31,812 nucleotides of DNA from an uncultured Prevotella sp. (GTDB lineage: Bacteria; Bacteroidota; Bacteroidia; Bacteroidales; Bacteroidaceae): assembly GCA_900554545.1 (NCBI GenBank), contig USHW01000025.1, positions 1 to 31,812 of the forward strand, written 5' to 3'. Below are positions 1 to 8,956 of the stretch, in pieces. Position 1 is the stretch's first letter; the number at the start of each line of letters is the position of its first letter. Under the pieces are notes generated by a model. The model was not told the origin of the DNA and did no database searches. It saw only the letters and a list, made by a program, of their open reading frames with translations. The translations under genes and the position numbers were made by a program.

Positions 1-123
1 AGAGACTTATAAAAAAGATTAACAACAAACTATGCACTTAGTTGCGGAATTAAGGTGTTTAATAAATTAATTAGTTTACATAGACATTGCCGTCAAACGG
101 CGCATATCGTTACATAGCAACGG

Positions 124-131
124 CAAATGTA
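124..131 (-). promoter_or_regulatory. Possible minus-strand promoter -7 box for a gene left of the window
   Basis: The minus strand reads TACATTTG, which fits the Bacteroidetes -7 consensus TAnnTTTG. No clear -33 TTTG is seen, and the gene it would serve lies outside the window. The rest of 1-210 is AT-rich with no recognisable gene. Confidence 0.25.
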
Positions 132-210
132 ATGCTTTTTTATCATACTGTGTAGCCATTACCCACAAAAAATATACGAAACAATGACATTTTACCCATT
201 TTAACACAAG

Positions 211-245
211 AAAAGCCGTTATGACTGTAGAACATAACGGCTTCT
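211..245 (-). terminator. Intrinsic terminator of the murI end of the envelope cluster
   Basis: An 11-bp perfect stem (213-223 with 233-243) has a 9-nt loop. Read on the minus strand it is followed by TTTTCTTGTG. It begins about 24 bp past the murI stop codon, which is the right place to end the long minus-strand cluster. Confidence 0.8.
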
Positions 246-266
246 GTAGAAAAAGGCGTGCACGGT

Positions 267-1103
267 TCAGCCCAAAGTGATTGTCTCCACCTCTACATCT
301 TCATGGAGGAAGAGGCGCGCCGACTCGCGGAACTTGTCACTGTTCTCTGTGGTAAAATAGCGGCAGGAGGCATGCCTGGTGCACTTCGCTTCCATTTCGG
401 GATGGCGCGTGAGGTAGTCTTTCAGACTGGCAGCCACATATTCACCCTGTGGTATTACACGCACTCCGCGCGGAGTGTGCTTTAGGATTTTGTCAAGCAG
501 CAGCGGATAATGCGTGCATCCGAGGATGACGGAATCAATGGCAGGGTCGCGCAGCATCAAGGTATCAATGCGCTTCTTCACAAAATAATCGGCTCCGGGC
601 GTGTCATACTCGTTGTTTTCAATCAGCGGAACCCACAAAGGGCAAGCCACTCCCGTAACCGTGATGTCAGGCCACAGCTTTTTTATTTCAAGCACGTAGC
701 TCTCGCTCTTGATTGTGCCCTCGGTGGCAAGCACACCTACATGGCGCGTCTGCGTGATTGTTCCGATACACTCCGCCGTGGGGCGGATTACGCCTAAGAC
801 GCGTCGCGACGGGTCGAGCTGCGGCAGGTCGTTCTGCTGGATGGTGCGCAGAGCCTTTGCCGAGGCTGTGTTGCAGGCCAATATGACGAGATGGCAACCC
901 ATTGAAAACAGCTTTACTACAGCCTCGCGCGTGAACTGGTACACCACGTCGAACGAACGCGGCCCGTAAGGCGCACGCGCATTGTCGCCAAGATACAAAT
1001 AGTCATATTGCGGCAGAACGCTACGCACCTGGTGAAGGATTGTAAGTCCGCCGTAGCCGGAGTCGAAAACCCCTATCGGACCGGAAGATAATTCATTATC
1101 CAT
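267..1103 (-). CDS. murI: Glutamate racemase
   Basis: Converts L-glutamate to D-glutamate for peptidoglycan, in the cytoplasm and without a cofactor. The 278-residue product is normal family length. Visible motifs are the N-terminal FDSGYGG (about residues 13-19), the first catalytic cysteine in ACNTAS (Cys77) and the second in GCTHYP (Cys196), so both acid/base cysteines of the two-base mechanism are present. I chose the ATG at 1103 because the only longer form starts at a TTG nine bases upstream. It is the last gene of the minus-strand envelope cluster, 215 bp after the third skp-like gene, and is followed by an intrinsic terminator. The 215-bp gap holds AT-rich inverted repeats, so partly independent transcription is possible. 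Confidence 0.96.
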   Translation of the reverse strand: MDNELSSGPIGVFDSGYGGLTILHQVRSVLPQYDYLYLGDNARAPYGPRSFDVVYQFTREAVVKLFSMGCHLVILACNTASAKALRTIQQNDLPQLDPSRRVLGVIRPTAECIGTITQTRHVGVLATEGTIKSESYVLEIKKLWPDITVTGVACPLWVPLIENNEYDTPGADYFVKKRIDTLMLRDPAIDSVILGCTHYPLLLDKILKHTPRGVRVIPQGEYVAASLKDYLTRHPEMEAKCTRHASCRYFTTENSDKFRESARLFLHEDVEVETITLG

Positions 1104-1112
1104 AATGCACAA

Positions 1113-1318
1113 TTCATGATGAATAAATCATAATTCACAATGCATGCTTCATAAATGCCTGCCGGATTATTTATGGTGAATGGGAGGGACAAGGCAGATA
1201 AAACGGAAGAGCTATGAATTATTCACTCTTCGTCCTTCACTCTTAACTCTTCATTATTCCTGCCCCGGCGTCCGCCAAATCATGAATTGTGAATTATGAA
1301 CTGAAAGTCAGCGGTTAG
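1113..1318. repeat. AT-rich inverted repeat between murI and the third skp-like gene
   Basis: A 14-bp perfect inverted repeat (1128-1141 with 1286-1299, core ATTGTGAATTATGA) encloses ATTCATnATTC-type simple sequence and runs such as CACTCTTAACTCTTCATT. The same vocabulary recurs at 3145-3180, 12500-12520, 12870-12890 and 16671-16776. No gene is seen in the gap. Confidence 0.5.
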
Positions 1319-1825
1319 CTAATTATGAATTAAAATATCTACTACCGCCGCCGTAATGTCTTCTCCATATCCGGCGTTGACAAAGGGAAGGGCGTCGCCG
1401 TCGGTGTTGATTATGAAAGCATAACCGCGCTCAGTGCCTATGCGGCGCAGCACGTCGGCAAGTTTCGCTTTCAGCGGAGCGTACATGTCGGCTTCGGCCT
1501 GTTTCAGCAGGCGGGCAGCCTCGGCCTTGAACGACACGCCCTTGGCGAGAAGCTCCTGCAACTCTGACTGGCGCTTCTTCAATATCGGTTCGGCAAGCTC
1601 TTTCTGTCCCTCAAGGAAAAGCTGGTATTTCTCGTTGAACTCCTCTTCCGACCGCTTGGTCTCGTCCTCATACTGCGCCCTGAGCGACTCCATGTTCTTC
1701 TGCATCACGGCATATTCGGGCATGGCCTTAAGTGCTTCTGAACAGCTCAAATACCCGAACTTCATCTGCGCCGATGCCGCCAGGGGCAACACGGCCAGGA
1801 GAAAGAGGAAAAACATCTTTTTCAT
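1319..1825 (-). CDS. Periplasmic chaperone Skp/OmpH family, third tandem copy
   Basis: Expected to be a periplasmic holdase delivering unfolded outer-membrane proteins to the BamA machine. The 168-residue product has a signal peptide (MKKMFFLFLLAVLPLAASA, cleavage near residue 19), then the family start MKFGYLS with an ALKAMPEY segment, then a charged coiled-coil (about 40-115) rich in E, K, Q and A, and a C-terminal strand region (RGYAFIINT). The ATG at 1825 was chosen because the extra 30 upstream residues are not hydrophobic and would bury the signal peptide. It is 123 bp from the preceding copy. It keeps the fold signature but is diverged from the other two copies, so its clients may differ. 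Confidence 0.85.
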   Translation of the reverse strand: MKKMFFLFLLAVLPLAASAQMKFGYLSCSEALKAMPEYAVMQKNMESLRAQYEDETKRSEEEFNEKYQLFLEGQKELAEPILKKRQSELQELLAKGVSFKAEAARLLKQAEADMYAPLKAKLADVLRRIGTERGYAFIINTDGDALPFVNAGYGEDITAAVVDILIHN

Positions 1826-1948
1826 AAAGTAATGATTTACGGCTGACCGCCAAAATACATGAGCATGCAGACAGCGGGCAGACAAGCAGACAAGGCGCAT
1901 TAATAACCCTGTCACTTGTCTGCCCGCTGCCTGTATGCTGGAAAATTA

Positions 1949-2458
1949 TTATTTCAACTTGTTCATCTCGGCCTTCACATCAGCCGTAACGTCCTTGCTC
2001 AAAGTGTCGCTGATATAGGGGATGCCGCCCGAAATGTCCATGATGTAAACATAGCCGCCGGCCTTGCCCACGTTCTTGATGGCTGTGATAACCTTGTCCA
2101 TGATGGGCTGGAGCTTCTCCTGCTGCGCCTTCTGAAGAGCCTGCTGGTTGTCCTGGTAAGCCTGCTGGTACTTCTGCATAAGCTGGTTGATGGCAGCCTC
2201 GGCCTCAGCCTTTGCCGTTGCGTTCATCGTACTCTGGTTCTTCTCGTACTCCTCGCCCTTGCGCTGGATTTCAGCCTGCATGGCCTGCATGTCGTTCTCA
2301 TACTGCTTTGACTGTGCCTCAAGCTCGCCACGGGCTTTGATGAACTCGGGCAGCTCCTGCATGATGGCCTGCGCGTTAACGTGTCCGAACTTCGGTGTTG
2401 TCTGTGCGAACGCCGCAAAAGGCACGCACATAAGTAACATTACAAATAACTTTTTCAT
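1949..2458 (-). CDS. Periplasmic chaperone Skp/OmpH family, second tandem copy
   Basis: A 169-residue secreted coiled-coil chaperone of the Skp/OmpH family. The signal peptide spans about residues 1-18 (ending AAFA), followed by KFGHVNAQAIMQELPEF, the typical first strand and helix. A long Q/A/E-rich coiled-coil occupies about 40-125 and the closing segment GGYVYIMDISGGIPYIS matches the family C-terminal strands. It lies 105 bp after the first copy. A TATATTTG box upstream (2507-2514) could give it its own promoter. Functional partners are inferred from bamA sitting upstream in the same cluster. Confidence 0.88.
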   Translation of the reverse strand: MKKLFVMLLMCVPFAAFAQTTPKFGHVNAQAIMQELPEFIKARGELEAQSKQYENDMQAMQAEIQRKGEEYEKNQSTMNATAKAEAEAAINQLMQKYQQAYQDNQQALQKAQQEKLQPIMDKVITAIKNVGKAGGYVYIMDISGGIPYISDTLSKDVTADVKAEMNKLK

Positions 2459-2506
2459 TTCTGCTAAATCAATATTTTTTATTTTTTCGTTTTTCTATTC
2501 CGGGTG

Positions 2507-2514
2507 CAAATATA
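2507..2514 (-). promoter_or_regulatory. Possible internal promoter before the second skp-like gene
   Basis: The minus strand reads TATATTTG, matching TAnnTTTG, about 50 bp upstream of the ATG at 2458. I see no convincing -33 TTTG at the expected 19-21 bp spacing, so this is weak. Confidence 0.3.
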
Positions 2515-2563
2515 TGCAAAATCTTATCAACGCGGCGGTTTTAAGGACGAAAGATGCCGTTTT

Positions 2564-3076
2564 TTAGTTGGAATATCCCAATTTAGACAAAACTTCATTG
2601 CTTATGTCGATGCGCGGCGAAGCGAATATTATGCCCGTATCCGACGCACGGTCGAGCACAAGCGAATATCCGCGAAGGTCGCAGATGTCTTTCACCGCAT
2701 TGTAAATCTCTTCCTGGATAGGCGTCATAAGGCTGGTGCGCTTCTTGAACAGCTCGCCGTCAGGGCCGAAATACTTGCGCTTCAGCTCTGCCGCCTGCTT
2801 CTCCTTGTCGTTTATTTCCTGCTGGCGAGCCTGCTTCTGCTCCTGCGAAAGGAACACTACTTCATTCTGATAGTTTTTGTACATCGTCGAAGCCTCGGTA
2901 TTGAGCGCATCAACCTCGGCCTGCCACTTCTTGGCTACCTGGTTGAGCTGTTCGTCGGCGCGTTCGTAAGCCGGGATGTTCTTCAATATATACTCCATGT
3001 CGATAAGCGCGAACTTCTGCGCGCCGGCCGTCACCGACACAAGGGCGAACAAGGCCGCAAAGATGATTTTCCTCAT
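2564..3076 (-). CDS. Periplasmic chaperone Skp/OmpH family, first tandem copy
   Basis: A 170-residue Skp/OmpH-type protein directly downstream of bamA (106 bp gap). The signal peptide is at residues 1-19 (MRKIIFAALFALVSVTAGA). FALIDMEYILKNIPAYE matches the family's conserved N-terminal strand and helix, and a long charged coiled-coil (about 35-120) forms the expected tentacle. The C-terminal part (YSLVLDRASDTGIIFASPRIDISNEVL, written here only as a landmark in two halves: YSLVLDRASDTG and IIFASPRIDISNEVL) is typical of Bacteroidetes copies. The position next to bamA supports a role in outer-membrane protein assembly. Confidence 0.9.
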   Translation of the reverse strand: MRKIIFAALFALVSVTAGAQKFALIDMEYILKNIPAYERADEQLNQVAKKWQAEVDALNTEASTMYKNYQNEVVFLSQEQKQARQQEINDKEKQAAELKRKYFGPDGELFKKRTSLMTPIQEEIYNAVKDICDLRGYSLVLDRASDTGIIFASPRIDISNEVLSKLGYSN

Positions 3077-3182
3077 AAAATGTTCTCCTTTCAGTATTTT
3101 TTAATGAAACGAATGGGGCTGATAGGGCTAACGCCTAATAGCACACATTAATTCTTCACTCTTAATTCTCAACTCTCCACTC

Positions 3183-5825
3183 TTAGAACTCCTGTCCGAG
3201 AATGAAGTGGAACTGGCTGCCGCCCTTCTGCCCGAATACGGTGTCGAAGCCGTAAGCCCAGTCGATACCCATCAGGCCGACCATAGGAAGGAAGATGCGC
3301 ACACCAACGCCAGCGGAACGCTTCATGTCAAACGGGTTAAACTTCTTCGGGTCGTTCCATGCGTTGCCGGCCTCAAGGAAGCCAAGGCCGTAGATGGTAG
3401 TATTGCCGAGCAGGAACGGATAGCGCAACTCAAGCGTGAAGCGGTCGTAAGCATAACCCTCATAACCGTAAGGCGTGAGGCTACCGTTGTCGTAACCGCG
3501 CAAGCCGATGGTTTCCTCCGCATAGCCAGTTGAATATCCGCTCATACCGTCACCACCCATATAGTACGTCTCGAACGGCGACTTCTTGTACTTGTTGTAC
3601 GAACCGAGGATACCGAACTCTACGCGCGTCATCAGCACGAAGCACTTTGCACCGTTGGTAAGAGCGGTATATGTCTTTGAACGGAACTTCCATTTGTAGT
3701 ATTCCACCCAGCTGTACTTCTCCTTCTGGGCTGCCGTAGCACGGTCGGAATTATACTGTCCGTTGGCAGCTTCTGCATCGTAAATCGCCGAAAGCGACTT
3801 GTAATCCTTACCGTCCCAAAGTGACCACGGCGGAGTGATAGTCAACGATGTCATGAACTCTGAACCACGGCGTGGGAACAGCTGGTTGTCCGTAGACACA
3901 CGGGAAAGCGTTATGCCGAGGTTGAGGTTGTTGCAGTTACCGTTACGAACGATGAAATACTGCCAGTTCTTCAGCATGTAGCGCTGATATGCCAGCTCGA
4001 CAGAGAGCTGGAAATAGTCGTCAGGCCAACGCAGACGTTTACCCCAGCCAACGGAAACACCGAACAACTGCACATACTTGTCGGGGTCATAAAAATTCTC
4101 ATAACTGTTGCTCCAGCTGTTACCGTAGCCATAGAGGTAGTTATAATAATTGTTCATGTACCCGTAGTTGTAGTAATTGCTCGACACGTCAGTCTGCTTT
4201 GAGAAGTACGCTCCCACGGTAAACTGGATAGGACGCTTGCCACCGAACCAGTTGGTAGAATAAGAAGCGTTGTACGACTGGTAGTAAGTACCGTTTGTCT
4301 GCGCTCCGATTGACAGAACCTCGCCGTCACCCACGGGCATGATGCCGCGGTGTTCCTTGTTCTTATTGAACAGGTTGGCCATTGAGAAGTTGTTGAGTTT
4401 CAAGCCGATACGCGCTATGACACCCGTCTGTCCCCAACCGAGGGAGAACTCGATTTGGTCATTTGACTTCTGCACGAGCGGCCAGTTGATGTCAACGGTT
4501 CCCTCCTCGTAGTTAGGCTGTACGTCTGGAGCAACCTGTTCGGGGTCGAAGTGACCCATAGATGCGATTTCACGTGCCGAACGTTCCAATGCTTCCTTGG
4601 AGAAAAGGTCGCCCGGCTTGGTTCTAAGCTCTCGGCGCACAACGTTTTCATAAAGCCTTGTATTGCCGCTGATGCGCACATGGCTGATGTGGGCCTGCGT
4701 GCCCTCCATTATTCGCATCTCGAGGTCTATGGAGTCGCCGACGATATTCACTTCAGTCGGTTGCAGGTTATAGAACAGGTAACCGCTGTTCCAATACTGG
4801 TTCCCGACGGCATCCTCATCCTCAGAAAGCCGCTTGTTCATGTACTTCTGATTGTACACGTCGCCTTTCTTCATTCCTAAAAGACGGCCGAGATAGTCGC
4901 TTGAGAACACGGTATTGCCCACCCACGTGATGTTGCGGATATAATATTTCTTGCCCTCGTCTACTTCTATGAATATGCTTACGTGCTTGTCGTCCACGTT
5001 CCACACGCTGTCGCGCACTATCACGGCGTCGCGATAACCCAGCTCGTTATACTTGTCTATGAGGTTTTTCTTGTCTTCCTCGTAACGCTCCGGCGTGTAT
5101 TTCTTTGACTTGAGGAACGATGAAAGCTTGCCTGCCTCGTGGATTTTCTTGAAAGCTCCCTTCTTGAAAAGTCCTCCCTTTATTTTAGAGTCGCTAAGAT
5201 TATTGTTGCCTTCGATTATGATTTGGCGCACCTTCATCTTCTCCTTCTTGTCTATGATGACATCAAGGATTACCTGGTTCTTGTTTACAACGTCCTCACG
5301 CTGCATTATGTTGATGTCGGCGTTCTTGTAGCCCTTGTCCTCAAAATAGTTCTTGGCCAGCAGCTTGGCGCGGTCTATCATGTTTGGAGTAATCTGGCTG
5401 CCCTTGAGAAGACCGAGCTTGCTTTCCAAATCTTCCCTTTCCGACTTCTTTACACCTTCATAATTTATCGTAGATACGCGCGGACGCAACGCCAAATAAA
5501 AGTGGAGATATATCTTTTCACCAACAATCGAATCGACAGCCACCTGCGCCTTCGAGAACAGCCCGTGCCTCCAATACCGCTTTACGGCGTCGGTAAGGTC
5601 GGAACCCGGCACTTGTATCTTCTGCCCTATCGACAGTCCGGAGATGCCCGTAAGCATATAGTCTTCATATCCTTCCACTCCGGAAACAGCAATGCCGCCG
5701 ATGACTCCCGAACGGGGCATCCCGGCGTAAGAGATGTCAGGATTTACTATTTTTTCCTGCGCCGCCATGCTTGCACAAACAAACAATACGGCAAGCAGCA
5801 TGATATATCCCTTAAATGTGTTCAT
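3183..5825 (-). CDS. bamA: Outer membrane protein assembly factor BamA
   Basis: Central pore of the beta-barrel assembly machine. The 880-residue product has a signal peptide (about 1-22), several POTRA repeats in the N-terminal half (about 30-440; landmarks IIIEGNNNLSDSKIKG and VRISGNTRLYENVVRREL) and a 16-strand-type barrel ending in the C-terminal phenylalanine of the beta-signal (FHFILGQEF). The start at 5825 gives a clean signal peptide and a 22-bp gap to uppS; the longer reading starts at GTG and overlaps uppS. A Tyr/Asn-rich stretch near residues 545-585 and an insertion rich in charged residues near 690-740 probably form surface loops. The flanking uppS and skp-like genes are the usual Bacteroidales neighbours. 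Confidence 0.95.
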   Translation of the reverse strand: MNTFKGYIMLLAVLFVCASMAAQEKIVNPDISYAGMPRSGVIGGIAVSGVEGYEDYMLTGISGLSIGQKIQVPGSDLTDAVKRYWRHGLFSKAQVAVDSIVGEKIYLHFYLALRPRVSTINYEGVKKSEREDLESKLGLLKGSQITPNMIDRAKLLAKNYFEDKGYKNADINIMQREDVVNKNQVILDVIIDKKEKMKVRQIIIEGNNNLSDSKIKGGLFKKGAFKKIHEAGKLSSFLKSKKYTPERYEEDKKNLIDKYNELGYRDAVIVRDSVWNVDDKHVSIFIEVDEGKKYYIRNITWVGNTVFSSDYLGRLLGMKKGDVYNQKYMNKRLSEDEDAVGNQYWNSGYLFYNLQPTEVNIVGDSIDLEMRIMEGTQAHISHVRISGNTRLYENVVRRELRTKPGDLFSKEALERSAREIASMGHFDPEQVAPDVQPNYEEGTVDINWPLVQKSNDQIEFSLGWGQTGVIARIGLKLNNFSMANLFNKNKEHRGIMPVGDGEVLSIGAQTNGTYYQSYNASYSTNWFGGKRPIQFTVGAYFSKQTDVSSNYYNYGYMNNYYNYLYGYGNSWSNSYENFYDPDKYVQLFGVSVGWGKRLRWPDDYFQLSVELAYQRYMLKNWQYFIVRNGNCNNLNLGITLSRVSTDNQLFPRRGSEFMTSLTITPPWSLWDGKDYKSLSAIYDAEAANGQYNSDRATAAQKEKYSWVEYYKWKFRSKTYTALTNGAKCFVLMTRVEFGILGSYNKYKKSPFETYYMGGDGMSGYSTGYAEETIGLRGYDNGSLTPYGYEGYAYDRFTLELRYPFLLGNTTIYGLGFLEAGNAWNDPKKFNPFDMKRSAGVGVRIFLPMVGLMGIDWAYGFDTVFGQKGGSQFHFILGQEF

Positions 5826-5847
5826 CTTGTCTGCTTGTAGTCTTGAG

Positions 5848-6588
5848 TTAATCATCATTTTCCACTTGGGCTTCAGTCTTTCCGAAACGCCGTTGCCGGC
5901 CCTGGTAACTTGCGATTGCTTCATGCAGGCACTTCTCGTCAAAGTCAGGCCAATATGTGTCACAAAAATAAAGCTCTGAATATGCTATCTGCCAAAGCAG
6001 GTAATTGGATATGCGCACCTCCCCTCCTGTACGGATAAGTAAGTCCGGGTCGGGCATAAAGCTCGTCTGCATGTGGACAGAAACAGTGTTTTCGTCGATG
6101 TCGTTGACATCAAGCTTTCCCGTTGCAGCCTCCGCAGCAATTTCTTTCACTGCATTGGTAATTTCCCATTTTGACGAATAGCTTAAAGCCACGACCATTG
6201 TCATTGCCGTATTGGCCTTGGTGTGTTCCATCGTCTCATGCAACTTCGCCTGCACCTCAACCGGAAGCCTTCCGATATCGCCGATAACGCGGAAGCGGAC
6301 GTTGTTCTTCATGAAAATCTCATCCTCAAGAGACGTGAGGACAAGCCCCATCAATGCCGCCACCTCGTCAGCCGGGCGGTTCCAGTTCTCGGTAGAGAAC
6401 GTATATAAAGTAAGGTATTCAACCCCCAGGCGTGTACATTCCGACGTTATCCTACGCACCGACTCCACCCCTGCCTGATGACCGTAGCTACGCTCTTTGC
6501 CGCGTTCTGTCGCCCAACGGCCGTTGCCATCCATGATGATGGCTATATGGCGCGGTATGCGCTCCATGTCTATGTTCGTTTCAGTCAT
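5848..6588 (-). CDS. uppS: Isoprenyl transferase (undecaprenyl diphosphate synthase)
   Basis: Makes the C55 undecaprenyl diphosphate carrier lipid for peptidoglycan and O-antigen by adding isopentenyl units to farnesyl diphosphate in cis. The 246 residues contain the catalytic aspartate in IIMDGNGRWA (Asp20), the substrate-binding stretch TLYTFSTENWNRP, and the C-terminal signature RTGGEVRISNYLLWQ followed by SELYF. The first ATG overlaps the stop of the upstream barrel gene by 8 bp, which suggests translational coupling. It sits 22 bp before bamA, so carrier-lipid synthesis and outer-membrane assembly are probably co-transcribed. Confidence 0.96.
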   Translation of the reverse strand: MTETNIDMERIPRHIAIIMDGNGRWATERGKERSYGHQAGVESVRRITSECTRLGVEYLTLYTFSTENWNRPADEVAALMGLVLTSLEDEIFMKNNVRFRVIGDIGRLPVEVQAKLHETMEHTKANTAMTMVVALSYSSKWEITNAVKEIAAEAATGKLDVNDIDENTVSVHMQTSFMPDPDLLIRTGGEVRISNYLLWQIAYSELYFCDTYWPDFDEKCLHEAIASYQGRQRRFGKTEAQVENDD

Positions 6589-7261
6589 CCTTGTTGCATA
6601 TTTTACATTTTGGCATGAAACTGTAAGTCAGCGTAAGCTTCAACATCGAATAGCTGTCGGTATTCTTGAATATGCCCGTACTCTCTATCCCGTAAGGGTC
6701 TTCAATGCCGTCCAGCTTGTCGCTCAACGAAAAGTGCATGGCCCATTCCAGGCCAAGGTTCAGCCTCTTGCCGAGTTTGTATTTCACACCAGCGCCTATC
6801 GGAACATTGGCAGTAAAGGCGCTGCCTGCGTCAGTATCTGCATAAGTCGCGCCTATACCCATGAACACGAAAGGAGTAAGACGTTTGGCTCCCCTGTATT
6901 CACGCCCTGTGCCGTAAGGCCAGAAATTATACTCAAACGTGAGTCCGACATCCACCAGCGTATTGTCGAACTCTATCGGATTGTCATGCAAATCCGGATA
7001 CCATGTCTTCACATCCGCCGAACTTCCCTTGAGCTTACCATAAGACAAATCAAGCTTCAGCCCCATATACGGATTGAACACACGCCTTACTATCAACGAC
7101 GCCGAAGGCTGCATATTCTTGACGATACTGCCGTTGAAGTCGCCTTGGTAGCTCACAACACCCGCTCCAACGCCTATTTCCATCTTATATTCATACTCGT
7201 CTTGCGCATGGGCAGCAAACGTCACGAGCAATGAAAAGGCGGCAAGCAGGACTTTCTTCAT
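6581..7261 (-). CDS. Small outer-membrane beta-barrel protein (DUF6089-like)
   Basis: A 226-residue secreted protein with signal peptide MKKVLLAAFSLLVTFAAHAQ. After it comes an alternating hydrophobic pattern typical of an eight-stranded barrel (for example EIGVGAGVVSYQGDFNG, MGLKLDLSYGKLKG, VDVGLTFEYNFWPYG), ending in strand residues LTLTYSFM and then CKICNK. Order and appearance match the DUF6089 porin-like protein that precedes uppS in other Bacteroidales; the family name is from memory, not a search. It overlaps uppS by 8 bp and follows the lipoprotein gene by 23 bp. The short CxxC tail is unusual for a barrel and could be periplasmic. Function unknown. Confidence 0.8.
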   Translation of the reverse strand: MKKVLLAAFSLLVTFAAHAQDEYEYKMEIGVGAGVVSYQGDFNGSIVKNMQPSASLIVRRVFNPYMGLKLDLSYGKLKGSSADVKTWYPDLHDNPIEFDNTLVDVGLTFEYNFWPYGTGREYRGAKRLTPFVFMGIGATYADTDAGSAFTANVPIGAGVKYKLGKRLNLGLEWAMHFSLSDKLDGIEDPYGIESTGIFKNTDSYSMLKLTLTYSFMPKCKICNKDD

Positions 7262-7284
7262 CTGTTACGTAAATAGTAAACCAT

Positions 7285-8721
7285 TCATTCGGTGAACGAT
7301 GTCTGAGCATTCTCCCACGCAAGCTTGTTGAGCCTGCCGCGCCAAACCTTACCCGTACCACCGCATATTATCCATAAATAGTTGTCTTCGTCAGCAACCA
7401 TAGAGAACACATCCTTGTCGCCGTTTGTGAAGTTTTCAGGCAAATACAGCTCGCCATTTGTGTGCCAGGTTATGCCGCTGTCTTCGCTGATGTAGAAATT
7501 GGAGAACGCCTCGGCACTGCTTGTACCAAGTCCGCGGCCGCCCAAGGCAACAAGCTTGCCCCCGTAAACGACCACACACAAGTCTGACAACCGTGGAAGG
7601 CGGTACCCGTTGTCCTCGCTGAAGTTCGTCCATGAATGTCGGCGTGAGCCTTCCGAATATTCTTCAATCTTGCCCCACACTACCGCAACGGAATCTTCAG
7701 CGTACTCGCTGTTGTCCAAATCCGGATTTCCGGCGACTATTATCCTCTCCGAACTTGCATCTGTTGCAAGCGCCATGCTGCCATAACTTACATTGTCAGC
7801 AGGCATCATCGACAAGTCGCCCACAACATTGTCTGCCGCCCATGTAGTTCCGTCGTCTTCAGACATCACTACTCTTCCGTCACCGGCAAAAGCATACAGG
7901 TTTTGTTTGCTTGCCGCAATAAGCTGCCTCAAGGCCGCCGCACCCATGGTTTCCCATGTCTCGCCGTCAGCCGAGCGCAACACATTGCCGCCTGAAAGCG
8001 TATAAACGTAGCCGTCCTTCGCAACAGCGCTCTTGTATGCGTCGGCATCAAGTGCTATGTTAGTGTCCAACTCGCGCCACGCAAGGCTGCCGTCAGTACT
8101 TGTCGAATATACCGACGTTCCGGACTGGCTTGTTCCGAATACCAGAAGCTTGCCGCCGAAAGCAACAGCTTTCATGCCTGACATTGCTGTAAACGCCTGG
8201 TTGTCGCCCATATCGTGCCAGTTTATCGAGTCCGGATATTCCTTGTGCACATTCACTTTCACGTTATAAGCGCGGTATGCGCTGCCGTCATTTGAGTAAA
8301 CGCGGAACTCGCGCGGCTCGGTAAAGTCTATCGAGTCAGAACTGCTGAAAAAAGCCAGCGAGTCTTCGCCCTCGCTATTCTTATAAGCTATCAGCACAAC
8401 ACCGGAGTTCTTGCTGGTTACGTTGCAAATAACGTGAGCCGCGTCGGTTCCTGCCGGCAACGAATCGGGGTTGTATATTTCTTTTTGCAGCTGGTCTATA
8501 TAGAAATCATACGAACTACAGTCCACATCCGCGACATAAGAACTGTCCGTGCCGTCGGAAGCCTCCGTCACCATCGTGCGTTTCAGGGTTCCAAGCGAAA
8601 ACGATGTTATTGCCGTGTCTCCGTAATAAACCACATCGCTATAGCTATCGTCTCCCAAGCATGAGACCGTAAGGAGCATTACTGAAAACAACACGACGAA
8701 AGGCCGGATAATCCTTTTCAT
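7285..8721 (-). CDS. Surface or periplasmic lipoprotein, DUF6242-like, with beta-propeller-type repeats
   Basis: A 478-residue predicted lipoprotein: the signal MKRIIRPFVVLFSVMLLTVSC has a lipobox with Cys21. Residues about 30-160 form an all-beta N-terminal part. From about 165 to the end, units of the form 'SxDGxxW' recur (STDGSLAWREL, SADGETWETM, SEDDGTTWAAD, SEDSGITWHTN), the pattern of BNR/sialidase-like Asp-box propellers. These fit the DUF6242 family as I remember it. The ATG at 8721 is preceded by AGAGAAAGA; an ATG at 8733 is also possible and the longest form starts at TTG. It is the first gene of the envelope cluster. Function is not known; Asp boxes alone do not imply sialidase activity. 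Confidence 0.78.
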   Translation of the reverse strand: MKRIIRPFVVLFSVMLLTVSCLGDDSYSDVVYYGDTAITSFSLGTLKRTMVTEASDGTDSSYVADVDCSSYDFYIDQLQKEIYNPDSLPAGTDAAHVICNVTSKNSGVVLIAYKNSEGEDSLAFFSSSDSIDFTEPREFRVYSNDGSAYRAYNVKVNVHKEYPDSINWHDMGDNQAFTAMSGMKAVAFGGKLLVFGTSQSGTSVYSTSTDGSLAWRELDTNIALDADAYKSAVAKDGYVYTLSGGNVLRSADGETWETMGAAALRQLIAASKQNLYAFAGDGRVVMSEDDGTTWAADNVVGDLSMMPADNVSYGSMALATDASSERIIVAGNPDLDNSEYAEDSVAVVWGKIEEYSEGSRRHSWTNFSEDNGYRLPRLSDLCVVVYGGKLVALGGRGLGTSSAEAFSNFYISEDSGITWHTNGELYLPENFTNGDKDVFSMVADEDNYLWIICGGTGKVWRGRLNKLAWENAQTSFTE

Positions 8722-8748
8722 TCTTTCTCTCATATTTGATTTTAGCTG

Positions 8749-8756
8749 CAAATTTA
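8749..8756 (-). promoter_or_regulatory. Candidate promoter -7 box for the envelope cluster
   Basis: The minus strand reads TAAATTTG, matching TAnnTTTG, 28 bp before the chosen ATG. The -33 region is poor. No other good start signal is seen before the lipoprotein gene, so this may drive the 8.5-kb cluster. Confidence 0.45.
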
Positions 8757-8880
8757 ATCAGAATTCCTTAAATAGAACGCCTTTTACCTTCTTTATTATC
8801 TAAAATGGCAAGAAATTGGACTTTTTTATATACATAAAAGGATTTTTTAAAAGCTTTTTAAGCTCACCCGGCAGCCTGTC

Positions 8881-8898
8881 CGCATTTTGCAAAATGCG
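8881..8898. repeat. 18-bp perfect palindrome
   Basis: CGCATTTTGCAAAATGCG is a perfect palindrome in the roughly 300-bp gap between the lipoprotein gene and pckA. It could be an operator or part of the palindrome family seen at 12600-12730. The rest of the gap is AT-rich, apart from the pckA terminator. Confidence 0.45.
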
Positions 8899-8956
8899 TG
8901 GAGCCTAACTCCCGTTAACGCCCATAACTACTTTACATTTTGCGGATAGCCGTCAA

